NCBI GenBank assembly: GCA_002162925.1
Contig: MABC01000042.1
Span: forward strand, 1 to 64,000
Source of the DNA: Thalassotalea sp. 42_200_T64
GTDB lineage: Bacteria > Pseudomonadota > Gammaproteobacteria > Enterobacterales > Alteromonadaceae
DNA length: 64,000 nt
Direction of reading: 5' to 3'
Positions 55,566 to 64,000 of the stretch are shown here, piece by piece. Made by a program: the position numbers and the translations under genes. Each line of letters begins with the position of its first letter. Within the stretch, counting starts at the first letter, position 1. The notes under the pieces are model-generated. The model did no database searches. It was not told where the DNA came from and worked only from the letters and a program-made list of their open reading frames with translations.

Positions 55566-55592
55566 ATTCGTTTTTTAACACAACTCGTTACG

Positions 55593-57425
55593 CTAATGAG
55601 TTGGCGCGACTAATTTTATCGAATCAATATCAATATTCATTGCCCGGTAGCGCTGATCTTTTGCCTTGAAGTCTTTGGTACTGGCTTTCAATTCAAAGCC
55701 TTGTCCTTGCTTGAATACAATTTTTTGTATGCCGGCCTGAGTAAAGTTCAATTCACCGACAGTGGCTTGCACATTTTGACCAGTACTTTTGCTGACCTTA
55801 ACCGCTTGTTCATTGCCATCAAATGACTGTAACGTTTTTACTTTTTTGCCTTTACCTTTAAGGTTGAAAGCTAATTCATCACTGCTATTGGCTAAGATAA
55901 AATCTTTATATCTCATCTTATAGTTTACTTTCACTTGATAGCTACCAGCACGCGGCACATCAACATACCAACTGCGCGAGAAATCTTTTAACATCGAACG
56001 ATAACTTTCTTTACCAAACTTGCCATGTTTCGTCGCTTGCTCACCGGCTAAAGTGATAATGCCATTTTGATCGGCTTTGCTATGCTTAGGCACAATCGTT
56101 AACGTACCGGTATAACTTAGTTTGATAATGGTTAAGTTGAGATCTTTTTTCACTGATGCAAGATCAATCACGGTGTCACCATCAAGCTGCTCAACCGCTA
56201 ATTGATTTTCAATCGCCGTTAACGGAGTGGCCAGTTGCACCTTATTCACTAATCCTGGTAATACCAGCTTATTGTCTTCTGGCCAGTGATGAACATGTAG
56301 ATAGAGGGCATCATTTGAGGTCGACACTTGGCCCCAGTCTAATTTAAGGAATGGGTTTAGGTCTGTTTCAAAAATCGCTTCGTTATTTTTTCGAGCCACT
56401 TACCTACGCCAACCAATACATCTTTTTCATAAGGTAAAATGCTGCCATCGCCTTTCGGGCCAATATTTAATAAAAAGTTTCCGCCCATACTGGCAATATC
56501 TGACAGCTTACGAACTTGCACGGCAATTTGTTCGTAAAGAGGTAAACCTTTCACCCACGATTTGTAACCCCAGGTGTGATAAAAGGTTCTTGGCGTTTCC
56601 CACGGGTATTCGGTGATCGGTGAATCTGGCACATGGTTATCTGGCATGGTGAGAAAATCCCCTTGATTATTCATCACCCGGCCATTAATTAAGGCGTCTG
56701 GTTGATACTTTTTCACCGTATCCCGAAAGCGTTTGCTTTGTGCCAGCGTTGGCTCACCCATATCAAAAAATACTTCGACAATTTCACCATAATTGCTCAT
56801 CAGCTCTTCCAATTGCGCCACTTGAAAGTCTTCATTGGCTTTTGACACCTTGCTAAACACGCTGATTTACCATCACTTGGATTACGCTCAGGGTTTGGCC
56901 CGTTAAAGTGCCAGTCAGGCGTAGAGTAATAGACACCAAGTTTTAAACCGTGACGCTGGTGGCGTCGGCCAGTTGTTTAAGTAGATCTTTTTTATAAGGG
57001 GTGTAGTCAACGATATCAAAATCGGTATGCTTAGAATCAAACATGGCAAAACCATCATGATGCTTGGTAGTTAACACGATATAACGCATGCCGGCCTGCT
57101 TAGCCAACTTAACTACAGCGTCAGCATCAAAATTTGATGGATTAAAGTGTTGGACTACCTTTTGGTAATCTTGTTGCGATATATCGGCATGGCGTTGAAT
57201 TTGTTCACCGAGTTTTTCAATTTCTTTGCCCTGCCAAACTCCGGCAAGATCGGCATACGCACCAAAATGGATAAATAAACCAAAGCGCAATGCTTGCCAC
57301 TTGGCAATGGCCGATTCATTTTTTTGCTGCGGCACAACTACGTCACTCTGCTCGACAGCAAAACTCGGTGACATAGCAGAAGATAATAAACTGGTGAGTA
57401 ATACCGGCTTAGATAATTTAAACAT
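55593..57425 (-). pseudogene. GH29 alpha-L-fucosidase disrupted by frameshifts
   Basis: The start has a signal peptide (LLSSAMSPSFA) and the GH29 opening ALRFGLFIHFGAYA, VVKLAKQAGMRYIVLTTKHH. The frame shifts near 56950; the next block GVYYSTPDWHFNGPNPERNP is in another frame. It shifts again near 56868 before ANEDFQVAQLEELMSNYG, continues GGNFLLNIGPKGDG, and shifts a third time near 56390 (KWLARKNNEAIFETDLNP). The C-terminal 260 residues resemble the usual beta domain. The enzyme would release fucose from glycans in the periplasm or outside. With three lesions it cannot be made as one chain. Confidence 0.9.
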
Positions 57426-58176
57426 GTTCCATAATCTTTAATGCACAATAGCTAGATAACGCGACTTGCATTCAACATAAAAAAGCCCTCACATGAATCT
57501 TATAGGCAATAGGCACAACCGTCAAGTTAGGTAATGTAAAGTATTGTAAAGCACGTAGCTCCTTAAAATTAATGCAACAGCTCGATGAGCTGCTATCATT
57601 TTTGAAAAAACTTAGTTTTCCATATTGCTACCTAAGTGTTAAAATCACACCATAAAATTGAACATTAGAGATAAAACATAAAGCAAAAAGCAAAAAGCAA
57701 AAAGCAAAAAGTCTAATAATGATCAACGAGCAAGGAAACCATGTATAACAATTGCTTATATTGTTTAGCTTGTTATTAAGTTTTTCTGCTTACCTGTTCA
57801 TCTCCGAATCGCCGGTAGATGTGTACTATATAACTTAAACATCATTTTCAACAACACAAATCAATAATCAACAACCCTATTTTTACTTTTCTATGGATGA
57901 ATTAGCTCAACACAAATAAAGGCTTACTTAACCATACAAGCTCACCTCATTGTCAGTTTATTGTAAAGAAAGTGTAAGCAATGTATTGACATCCGCTAAA
58001 GTAATGGCCAGCCTGAATCGGGCTTTATTTATAAAACACACAAAAATGACAATTTAGCTATGATTTTAGCTGCAAGGCAACACGTAAAGCACTGTTTAAT
58101 ACTAAGACACTGTTTTTGCCTTTTAGCTCAGCTTTTACAGGGTCGTTGAAAACTACCGAACAATGGAGATGGACAA
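57426..58176. other. 750-bp divergent intergenic region with a heptamer array
   Basis: Between the divergent fucosidase and carbohydrate-binding relics. It contains repeated GTAAAG words (57535-57555, 57960-57975), an AT-rich background and the heptamer array at 57681. No open frame or RNA gene is recognised. Shared operators for the GntR regulator could lie here. Confidence 0.4.
57681..57708. repeat. Heptanucleotide tandem array, 4 x AAGCAAA
   Basis: Four perfect 7-bp units. Confidence 0.95.
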
Positions 58177-60530
58177 ATGAAACAAAGATATTACAAATCA
58201 TTAGTAACCGGGGCTATTTTAGCCAGCTTCACTCAGGTGGCACAAGCAGATACGCTTGGACCGATTGAACGTACTCAAGACACCTGGGTAAATGGCACAG
58301 GTGCCGGTGTTGATAATAATTACGGCGCCGCGAATAATATGCGTATCGATAACGGCGTAAAAATGAAGGCCTATGTACAATTTGATGTGACCGGGATCCC
58401 CGCAGGTCACGTTATCGAATCGGCAATATTAACATTGACGGCATTTTCTAAAAATGCTGATCCGATAGTGGAAACATCGATTTACCCTGTCACCGGTACT
58501 TGGGATGAAAGTACACTTACCTGGAATACTGACACTTTAGTATGGGGTGATACTGCACTTGCTGAACTTCCAGCCGGTGTAGTACTCAACGCTAACGATA
58601 CCCACGACTTCGATGTTACTAGTGGTATAACTGCCGATGGCGCATATACCTTTGGTATTCAAATGCTCGATACCACCTATAAAAGTATCAAGTATGGAAC
58701 TAAGGTTGCGGGAACAATTCCCACATTAACCATAGTAACAAAATCTGCAGCCCCGACTGATACCACAGCGCCGGTATTTGATGAAAACATTTCAGCCATT
58801 GAAATAAACGCTACAGCTACTCTGACTGACATTACCGAGGCTATTAACGCTGCTAATATTACCGCACTGATGAAACCGATGGTTCTGTCGCAGCAACGAT
58901 TAAAAGTGAGAGCAACTTAACTTCAGGTGTTCAAATCGTAACATTGCAAGCAATCGATACTGCACTTAATGAAGCCACCACAAATGTTACTGTCAACATT
59001 ACCCCGCTATTAACATTATCAGATGATCAAATAGTTCCGGTTGGTGAGAGTTCTGATGTCACTGTCGGATTATCTGGTCCGGCAGTAACGTACCCAGTCA
59101 CTATCGATTATACCCTGGGGGGTGATGCCGTAGCAGATGCATAGGGCCAATTAACCTTCGATGATACCAATGCACAAACAGTAAATGTTAGCGTGCTGAG
59201 CGATGCTTTGGGTGGACAAACTGGGGTATTCACCCTAACCCAAGCCGATAATGCGCAATTGCCATTAGTCGACAGCAGTACAATTACCGTAATTGCCGGC
59301 AACGCGGCGCCAACAATCACGCTAGCGCTTACGCAAAACGGCGCGCCATTAGCTACGATTACTGCTGATAATGCTGACGTTATTCATTATATTGATGCTA
59401 CCGCTGGTACTGTTACCGTAACGGCGACTATTGATGACATTAACTCCGATGATACTCATGCGATTTCTTGGGACGGCAGTAGCGAAGTGTTAGCGGCACA
59501 AGGACTTCGCTTTGATTTTTCACCAGAGCAATTAGCTGGTAATTTAAATTTAAGCCCAACCGCTACGGAAGAAAATACAGATGATTTGTTTGCAACGCTA
59601 TTAACTACTCAAATCAAAGTCATTAGTACAGCTCTGCCAGAATTACCTACAGATGTTGATTCCGATGGTGATGGCATTTTCGATAGTGCTGAAGGATATA
59701 AAGATTCCGATGGCGATGGCATTGTTGATTATCTAGATAATAATCCAGACACCACTGAGTTGCCGCCATTAGCAGGCGAGCTTAAGACAGTTTCAGGACT
59801 TAGCTTATCTTTAGGTAACGTTAGCACTACTGCCCAAGGCATAAGTGCTAACTCTGCGATAATCTCGCAAGCAGACCTTGACAGTACAGCAGCCGATGGT
59901 GATGAAGACATCTCAGATACTGGATATTTCCCGCTAGCAAGAGCCAGTTTAATTAACTTTAAAGTCAGTGGTTTAGTGGCTGGTGATGCGGCTGCTGTGG
60001 TTTACCCATTAGCTGATAGTGTGGTGATCACCGAAAACATAGAATATCGTAAGTACACCCCTGCTGCAGGTTGGCAGGAATTTGAAAAGCAAGGTGATAA
60101 TGCCATTTCGTCAGCGATAAAAGATGAAGCCGGTAATTGTCCAGCACCAAATTCTGAAAGTTATCTCGACGGTTTAACCGCAGTTGATAATTGTATCCAA
60201 TTAACGATTGTCGATGGCGGTATGTATGATGCCGATGCCACAGAAAACGGTTCAATTGAAGATCCAGGTGTTTTGGCCGAAGCGAATTCAGCGCCGGTAT
60301 GGACTACTAACCCTGTTCAATTGGGAACTCATAACGTTAATGAAAATAGCAGTGTTACCATTACTGAAGATTTAGCAGCCCTGGCAAGTGACGCCGATGG
60401 TGATGCTTTAACCTTCGCTAAAGTCAGTGGCCCTGTATTGTGCAAAACAGCTATACCTCTGTGTTTGCTAATACCCTACAGCTGTTACAAAGTTTGCTTT
60501 TATCTGTGTAATCCATTTTATTTTTTCTAA
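58177..60530 (+). pseudogene. Secreted DNRLRE/CBM-type protein with calcium repeats, broken
   Basis: GGAG precedes the ATG; the signal peptide is LVTGAILASFTQVAQA. Residues 30-190 form a DNRLRE/CBM96-like domain (KAYVQFDVTGIPAGHVI). A frameshift near 58868 separates this from TDETDGSVAATIKSE in another frame; a TAG at about 59142 interrupts ADA-GQLTFDD. The remainder has Calx-like/cadherin-like segments and thrombospondin type 3 repeats (DSDGDGIFDSAEGYKDSDGD). After KVSGPV (about 60433) the sequence becomes unlike the domain and soon stops, so the 3' end is lost. Probably once a large surface or secreted polysaccharide-binding protein. Confidence 0.8.
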
Positions 60531-61164
60531 GGATTGGATTGCAAAATTATTGTTGTTATTTACTTTGTTACTAAAATGCAGATCAATTAGTAACCTTTAT
60601 AAATAAAAAATAAAACTTTGTAAAGAAAAGTAAATAAAGGTAAAGCGCCGTAGATTCACACCGCAACACAAAATATACAAAATACACATAAAAACAAATA
60701 GTTAAATCAACAGTCAAGATTAAAAACAGTAAGGAACAACTTATATAAGATTTATAATAAACACCACAAGTGAGTGTTCAAAACCAAATTTCAGGATAAG
60801 ATGAGCTGCGAACACTGAAGTGCAAAAGGATAATTTATCTTTCAGAGCAGAATACAAACAGTGATATAAAGCCATAGAAGGTGATCAATTTAAAATAGTG
60901 ACCTTTATTAATTAAACCCCAAAGAACTCTAGGTTGACTAACCCTATTTCAACTAAATAAATTTATAAAAGCCTGAAAACAATGGAATTTTATTGAAACT
61001 TTCGAGATAAATGAATTAGTTTTGGCTGGTAGCAAAATTGCCACAGTAACTCCTGTGGCCGTTTCGTGGTTGGTGATCAAAAGCCACGGCTGCAACAGAA
61101 GTTGGCTTAACTATATACATAAATTGAGGACGATAAATTTTAGACAGGTATTAGAGCAAACGGA
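60531..61164. other. Intergenic stretch after the truncated secreted-protein gene
   Basis: About 630 bp, AT-rich. I find no family-like reading frame and no RNA structure. It probably replaced the missing 3' end of the upstream gene. Confidence 0.4.
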
Positions 61165-61668
61165 TTAGCCTAAAAAGACTTCGTGATTGCCGGCAATTTT
61201 AAGATCAGGGTGTTTTACCACCACTTTTTTTAATTCCCTCACTTGCCGAGAGCCCAGTTCAACCAGTAAGACATATTTGCCAGATTCAACTTCTTCTTTG
61301 ATCAACTCAGGATTCACATTGTTGCGGGTGTTAATGATCAAACTGCTATCGGGTTTCATGATCACCACAAAAAATAATACGATGGTAGAAACCGCGCACC
61401 AAACCATCAAAAATAACGTAAAAGCCAATAGATAACTCAATATTGCTACGCCAACAATGACCAATAACGCAATCAATAAGCCGTATTCGCCACGCAATAG
61501 CGAGCTGAAAATTTCATCTTTGACCGGCATAAAGGTATCCAGGTGATGAGTACCCTTACTTTTTGAAATCAGGTGAATTTGCGGTTTGGTGAAACCGTGG
61601 CTTTCAAGCTCAGCCGTGACTAGCTTCAATTCGTCGATGTCATCACAAATGTAGAAGTGTCTTTGCAT
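61165..61668 (-). CDS. Small membrane protein of unknown function
   Basis: 167 aa. A cytosolic N-terminal ferredoxin-like segment (FYICDDIDELKLVTAELESHGF) is followed by two membrane helices at about 65-110 and a short alpha-beta C-terminus (KYVLLVELGSRQVRELKKVV). The two flanking segments resemble each other in the way of general-stress 17M-like proteins. No partner gene nearby. Apparently intact amid relics. Confidence 0.6.
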   Translation of the reverse strand: MQRHFYICDDIDELKLVTAELESHGFTKPQIHLISKSKGTHHLDTFMPVKDEIFSSLLRGEYGLLIALLVIVGVAILSYLLAFTLFLMVWCAVSTIVLFFVVIMKPDSSLIINTRNNVNPELIKEEVESGKYVLLVELGSRQVRELKKVVVKHPDLKIAGNHEVFLG

Positions 61669-62186
61669 AAATTCCGTCTATTTTCTAACCAGTTTCCTAA
61701 TTTAAAATTATGGTGTATATATTGGAAAGATCAAATATATCGATCAGTGCTATTGAATCTTCATTCAATGGTTTATTTTTAAAGAGGTCACATTGAACGA
61801 GAAAAGATAAGTATATATAGGTACAAACAGAATTTTAACCCTCCTGGCAATTCTAAGTTATTTCATCCCTGAAAACAGAATTCAAACCATATATGGACCC
61901 ACTCCGTTTGCAAGATATTTAATCTATTTTGTAAGAGGAAATCATTGCTCTCATATATCCGGCCTGTTTATGGAGGATTTTTACCTACTGGCCCCGATGG
62001 TTGTTTGCGCTCACACTCCTCATCATCTTACGGCTTATTATAGCCATGGTTTGTACCAGGTTTTGTGCAAGCCAGTCTGACCTATCTTACCATCCGATTA
62101 ATTTATCTTTTGCAACTGAAGTAAAGGGTTTATCTTTTATCTCATTACTGAATTCACTCAAAAATCGTATTCAGTTCAAATTCTTT
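61669..62186. other. Relic-rich stretch between membrane protein and IS110 remnant
   Basis: About 520 bp. It contains the second copy of the short dispersed repeat (61845-61874) and no intact frame. It is probably scrambled mobile-element DNA. Confidence 0.4.
61845..61874 (-). repeat. Short dispersed repeat, copy 2
   Basis: TGGCAATTCTAAGTTATTTC followed by ATCCCTGAAA. Confidence 0.7.
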
Positions 62187-62414
62187 TTAGGTTGCTGGAC
62201 GAAAGCTTTCTCCTTTCGCCATGATTACCCAAGCCATTCTGGCTATTTTATTGGCGACCGCAACGCATGCTTTGTTATGCCCTCGTCGAGCCTTCAACGC
62301 TTGTGCCCATTTACTGAAACTATCATCTTTATTTTCAGTACAACGCAAAACGGCCCTAGCACCATGAATATACGACGTTCTTAAGTAGGCATTTCCATCC
62401 TTGGCAATTCTAAG
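62187..62414 (-). mobile_element. IS110-family transposase, C-terminal relic
   Basis: A minus-strand frame of about 75 codons ending TAA at 62187 reads AKDGNAYLRTSYIHGARAVL, then WAQALKARRGHNKACVAVAN, then KIARMAWVIMAKGESF: the Transposase_20 domain of IS110/IS1111 elements. An in-frame stop lies directly upstream at 62415, exactly where the dispersed repeat TGGCAATTCTAAG begins. The catalytic DEDD domain is absent, so it is dead. Confidence 0.8.
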
Positions 62415-62433
62415 TTAATTATTCCATGAATTA
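62402..62433 (-). repeat. Short dispersed repeat, copy 3, at the edge of the IS110 relic
   Basis: TGGCAATTCTAAGTTAATT followed by ATTCCATGAATTA. Confidence 0.75.
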
Positions 62434-62457
62434 AAAAGGCCGCGTTAGCGACCTTTT
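62434..62457 (-). terminator. Terminator of ppiD
   Basis: AAAAGG-CGC-GTTA-GCG-CCTTTT imperfect stem; T-run on the minus strand just after the ppiD stop codon. Confidence 0.75.
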
Positions 62458-62478
62458 TAAGCAAGTAACTGTTTACTA

Positions 62479-64000
62479 CTAAAACTGCGGTGCAGAATTC
62501 GTTGGCAAGTTACGAGAGATCTCAGCATTTTCTTTCAAATTGCTAATGTAGCCTTCAAATGCCGACTGTGATAATGCCATTGTTTGTTGTTGTGCAAGGT
62601 TAGCATCCGTTTCTGCGGCAGCACCTTCAGTAACACTTGTTAATTCAACAATCGCGTAATCACCATTAGCCATCACGGTATTGGCCGCAGATACTTGCTC
62701 GCCAACAGGGTGTGCTAAAGTAAACGCTTGACGAGCAATATTATTGGCTACGTCACTACCATTACGAACAATGTTTTCAGCCGTAACAAATTCAGCACCA
62801 GCGGTAGCTAAATCTGCAGTTGTATCTTCACCGGCGATTAACTTCGCTAATAATGTATCGCTTGCCGCTTGTGCCGCCAAGCTTGCTTTATCATTGATAA
62901 GTTGCGTTTTGATTTGAGCACTTACATCGCTAAGTGGCTTAGTGCTAGCCTCTTTATGCTCTGCCAGACGAACAACCATAGCGTGCGCATCACCAACAAC
63001 TTCAACGACATCAGAGTTCATTTTGTCTAATAAAACAACATTCGAAAATGCAGCGTCAATAACATTACCAGTATTAAATGGTACCGGGTTGTCGCCGCGA
63101 GTTAACCAGTCACTGGTTTTAATTTCGGCATTAATAACCGCTGCCGCATCATCTAGAGAATCTGGCGATTCAAATGCAATTTCAGCCATTTGTGTTTGTA
63201 AATCATAATAAATTTCTAACGCTTTATCGTTAGATAATTGAGCAAGAATTTCGTCTTTTACGTCAATAAACTGTTTAGTTTTAACCGCTTCTAAGTCAGT
63301 TAATTTAATAATATGAAAACCAAAGTCTGATTTCACCAGATCACTGATATTGTTATCTAACGTTAAGGCAAAAGTGGCTTTGTCAAACTCGGCATCCATT
63401 GCACCTTGTTCGAACCAGTCCAGATCACCACCATTTTCGCCAGAAAAGCTATCGGCAGAAAACTCTTTCGCCAATGCGGCAAAATCTTCACCAGCTTGCA
63501 CTTTGGCAAGTAGTTCTTGTGCTTGCTGCTGCGCCGCAGTTTCATCATCACCAAATTCGATTAAGATATGCGATGCACGACGACGTTCTGTAGTCGAATA
63601 GGCATCCATATTATTGTCGTAATAAGCTTGTACTTCAGCATCTTCTACCACCACATCTTTGCTGATGTTAGCAATATCTAAACTGATATATTCAACTTTG
63701 ACCTGCTCTTGCGCGGAAAAACGGTTTTGATTGGCTTGGTAATACTCGTTAATTTCGGCGTCATCGACTTCGCTATTAGCAATAAATTGTTTGGCTGAAA
63801 CAGTCGCGTAACGAATACTACGAGTTTGAGTCGTTAACCTTACTGAAAGTTCTTGCTGGTATGGCAAGCTAAACTCAGTTGCCATTACACTCTGCATTAA
63901 TTGACGACGAGCCATATCAGTACGTAAATAATCTCTAAACGTAGAAGGCTGATAAAAACCGGCCTGATTAATGACCATCAAATAGCGATCGTTATTAAAC
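62479..64000 (-). CDS. ppiD: Peptidyl-prolyl isomerase PpiD (partial, N-terminus outside window)
   Basis: At least 507 residues; the frame continues to the right edge without a real start. A parvulin domain is visible (RRASHILIEFGDD, FSGENGGDLDWFEQGAM, DLVKSDFGFHIIKL), flanked by SurA_N-like helices and a long C-terminal chaperone domain. PpiD is anchored by one N-terminal helix, beyond the window, near the SecYEG exit. The C-terminus is normal. Usually follows lon-hupB, which would lie to the right. Confidence 0.9.
   Translation of the reverse strand, partial: FNNDRYLMVINQAGFYQPSTFRDYLRTDMARRQLMQSVMATEFSLPYQQELSVRLTTQTRSIRYATVSAKQFIANSEVDDAEINEYYQANQNRFSAQEQVKVEYISLDIANISKDVVVEDAEVQAYYDNNMDAYSTTERRRASHILIEFGDDETAAQQQAQELLAKVQAGEDFAALAKEFSADSFSGENGGDLDWFEQGAMDAEFDKATFALTLDNNISDLVKSDFGFHIIKLTDLEAVKTKQFIDVKDEILAQLSNDKALEIYYDLQTQMAEIAFESPDSLDDAAAVINAEIKTSDWLTRGDNPVPFNTGNVIDAAFSNVVLLDKMNSDVVEVVGDAHAMVVRLAEHKEASTKPLSDVSAQIKTQLINDKASLAAQAASDTLLAKLIAGEDTTADLATAGAEFVTAENIVRNGSDVANNIARQAFTLAHPVGEQVSAANTVMANGDYAIVELTSVTEGAAAETDANLAQQQTMALSQSAFEGYISNLKENAEISRNLPTNSAPQF

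Noticed and set aside
55593..60530. Sequencing error as the cause of all broken genes
   Set aside because: Lesions include nonsense codons and truncations as well as indels, and cluster in accessory genes while long core genes (tricorn, sbcC, nrdD) are intact; still, read data were not available.
60436..60530. The C-terminal residues of the broken secreted protein as a genuine membrane anchor
   Set aside because: They are cysteine- and phenylalanine-rich read-through after an abrupt loss of the cadherin-like pattern, more consistent with truncation.

Overview
The window looks like part of a chromosome from a marine gammaproteobacterium of the Alteromonadales (Colwelliaceae/Thalassotalea-like). 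The housekeeping gene pairs and orders fit that group: yggL-trmB divergent from mutY-yggX, nrdG-nrdD under FNR/NrdR sites, sbcDC, mgsA, roxA, ppiD. So do the broken polysaccharide-degradation genes and the dispersed palindromic repeats. The genus is inferred from gene content and base composition, not from a marker gene.

Region 1 (1-12.9 kb) is an AT-rich defence island. It begins with the tail of an IS1595-type transposase. Two divergent operons follow. On the plus strand, a DUF4007 protein, a large P-loop ATPase and a PAPS-reductase-like PP-loop protein match SspB-SspC-SspD of the single-strand DNA phosphorothioation system. A convergent cysteine desulfurase (SspA-like) and a second, diverged PAPS-reductase-like protein follow. 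On the minus strand, five overlapping or abutting genes form a probable restriction module: a PLD-nuclease/DEAD helicase, a 69-aa protein, a DndD/SMC-like ATPase, a Dnd-associated protein and, last, a 71-aa two-EF-hand protein. Together they would mark self DNA with sulfur and attack unmarked DNA. The EF-hand subunit is unexpected.

Region 2 (13.1-32.7 kb) is core and accessory sequence peppered with one family of REP-like palindromes. It carries YeeE and TauE/SafE sulfur-compound membrane proteins, an acyl-CoA ligase, an EEP-family hydrolase, an MNT/HEPN toxin-antitoxin-like pair, a TPR/TolB-like membrane protein, a tricorn protease and roxA. Several genes here are relics: an integrase, a DUF4279 gene, a UPF0158 gene and a sulfatase-YHYH gene. 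Three copies of a short gene, each with a sigmaE-like promoter, a pyrimidine-rich stretch and an intrinsic terminator, look like an undescribed sibling sRNA family. One copy is interrupted by a REP element.

Region 3 (32.7-52.2 kb) is mostly core: NfeD/stomatin, an MBOAT acyltransferase with an SGNH-like partner, sbcDC, a DUF2235 hydrolase, anaerobic ribonucleotide reductase with a readable FNR plus double NrdR promoter, mgsA, trmB, mutY and tRNA-Phe/tRNA-Thr. Tandem arrays with different sequences but always a 7-bp period sit between genes here and once in region 4.

Region 4 (52.2-62.5 kb) is a decaying accessory segment just after the tRNA genes. It holds an IS630-like transposase with an aberrant C-terminus, a GntR regulator with two winged-helix domains, a frameshifted GH29 alpha-L-fucosidase, a broken secreted carbohydrate-binding/calcium-repeat protein and an IS110-family relic. 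With the sulfatase relic of region 2 this suggests a lost ability to use fucose-rich sulfated polysaccharide. The window ends inside ppiD.
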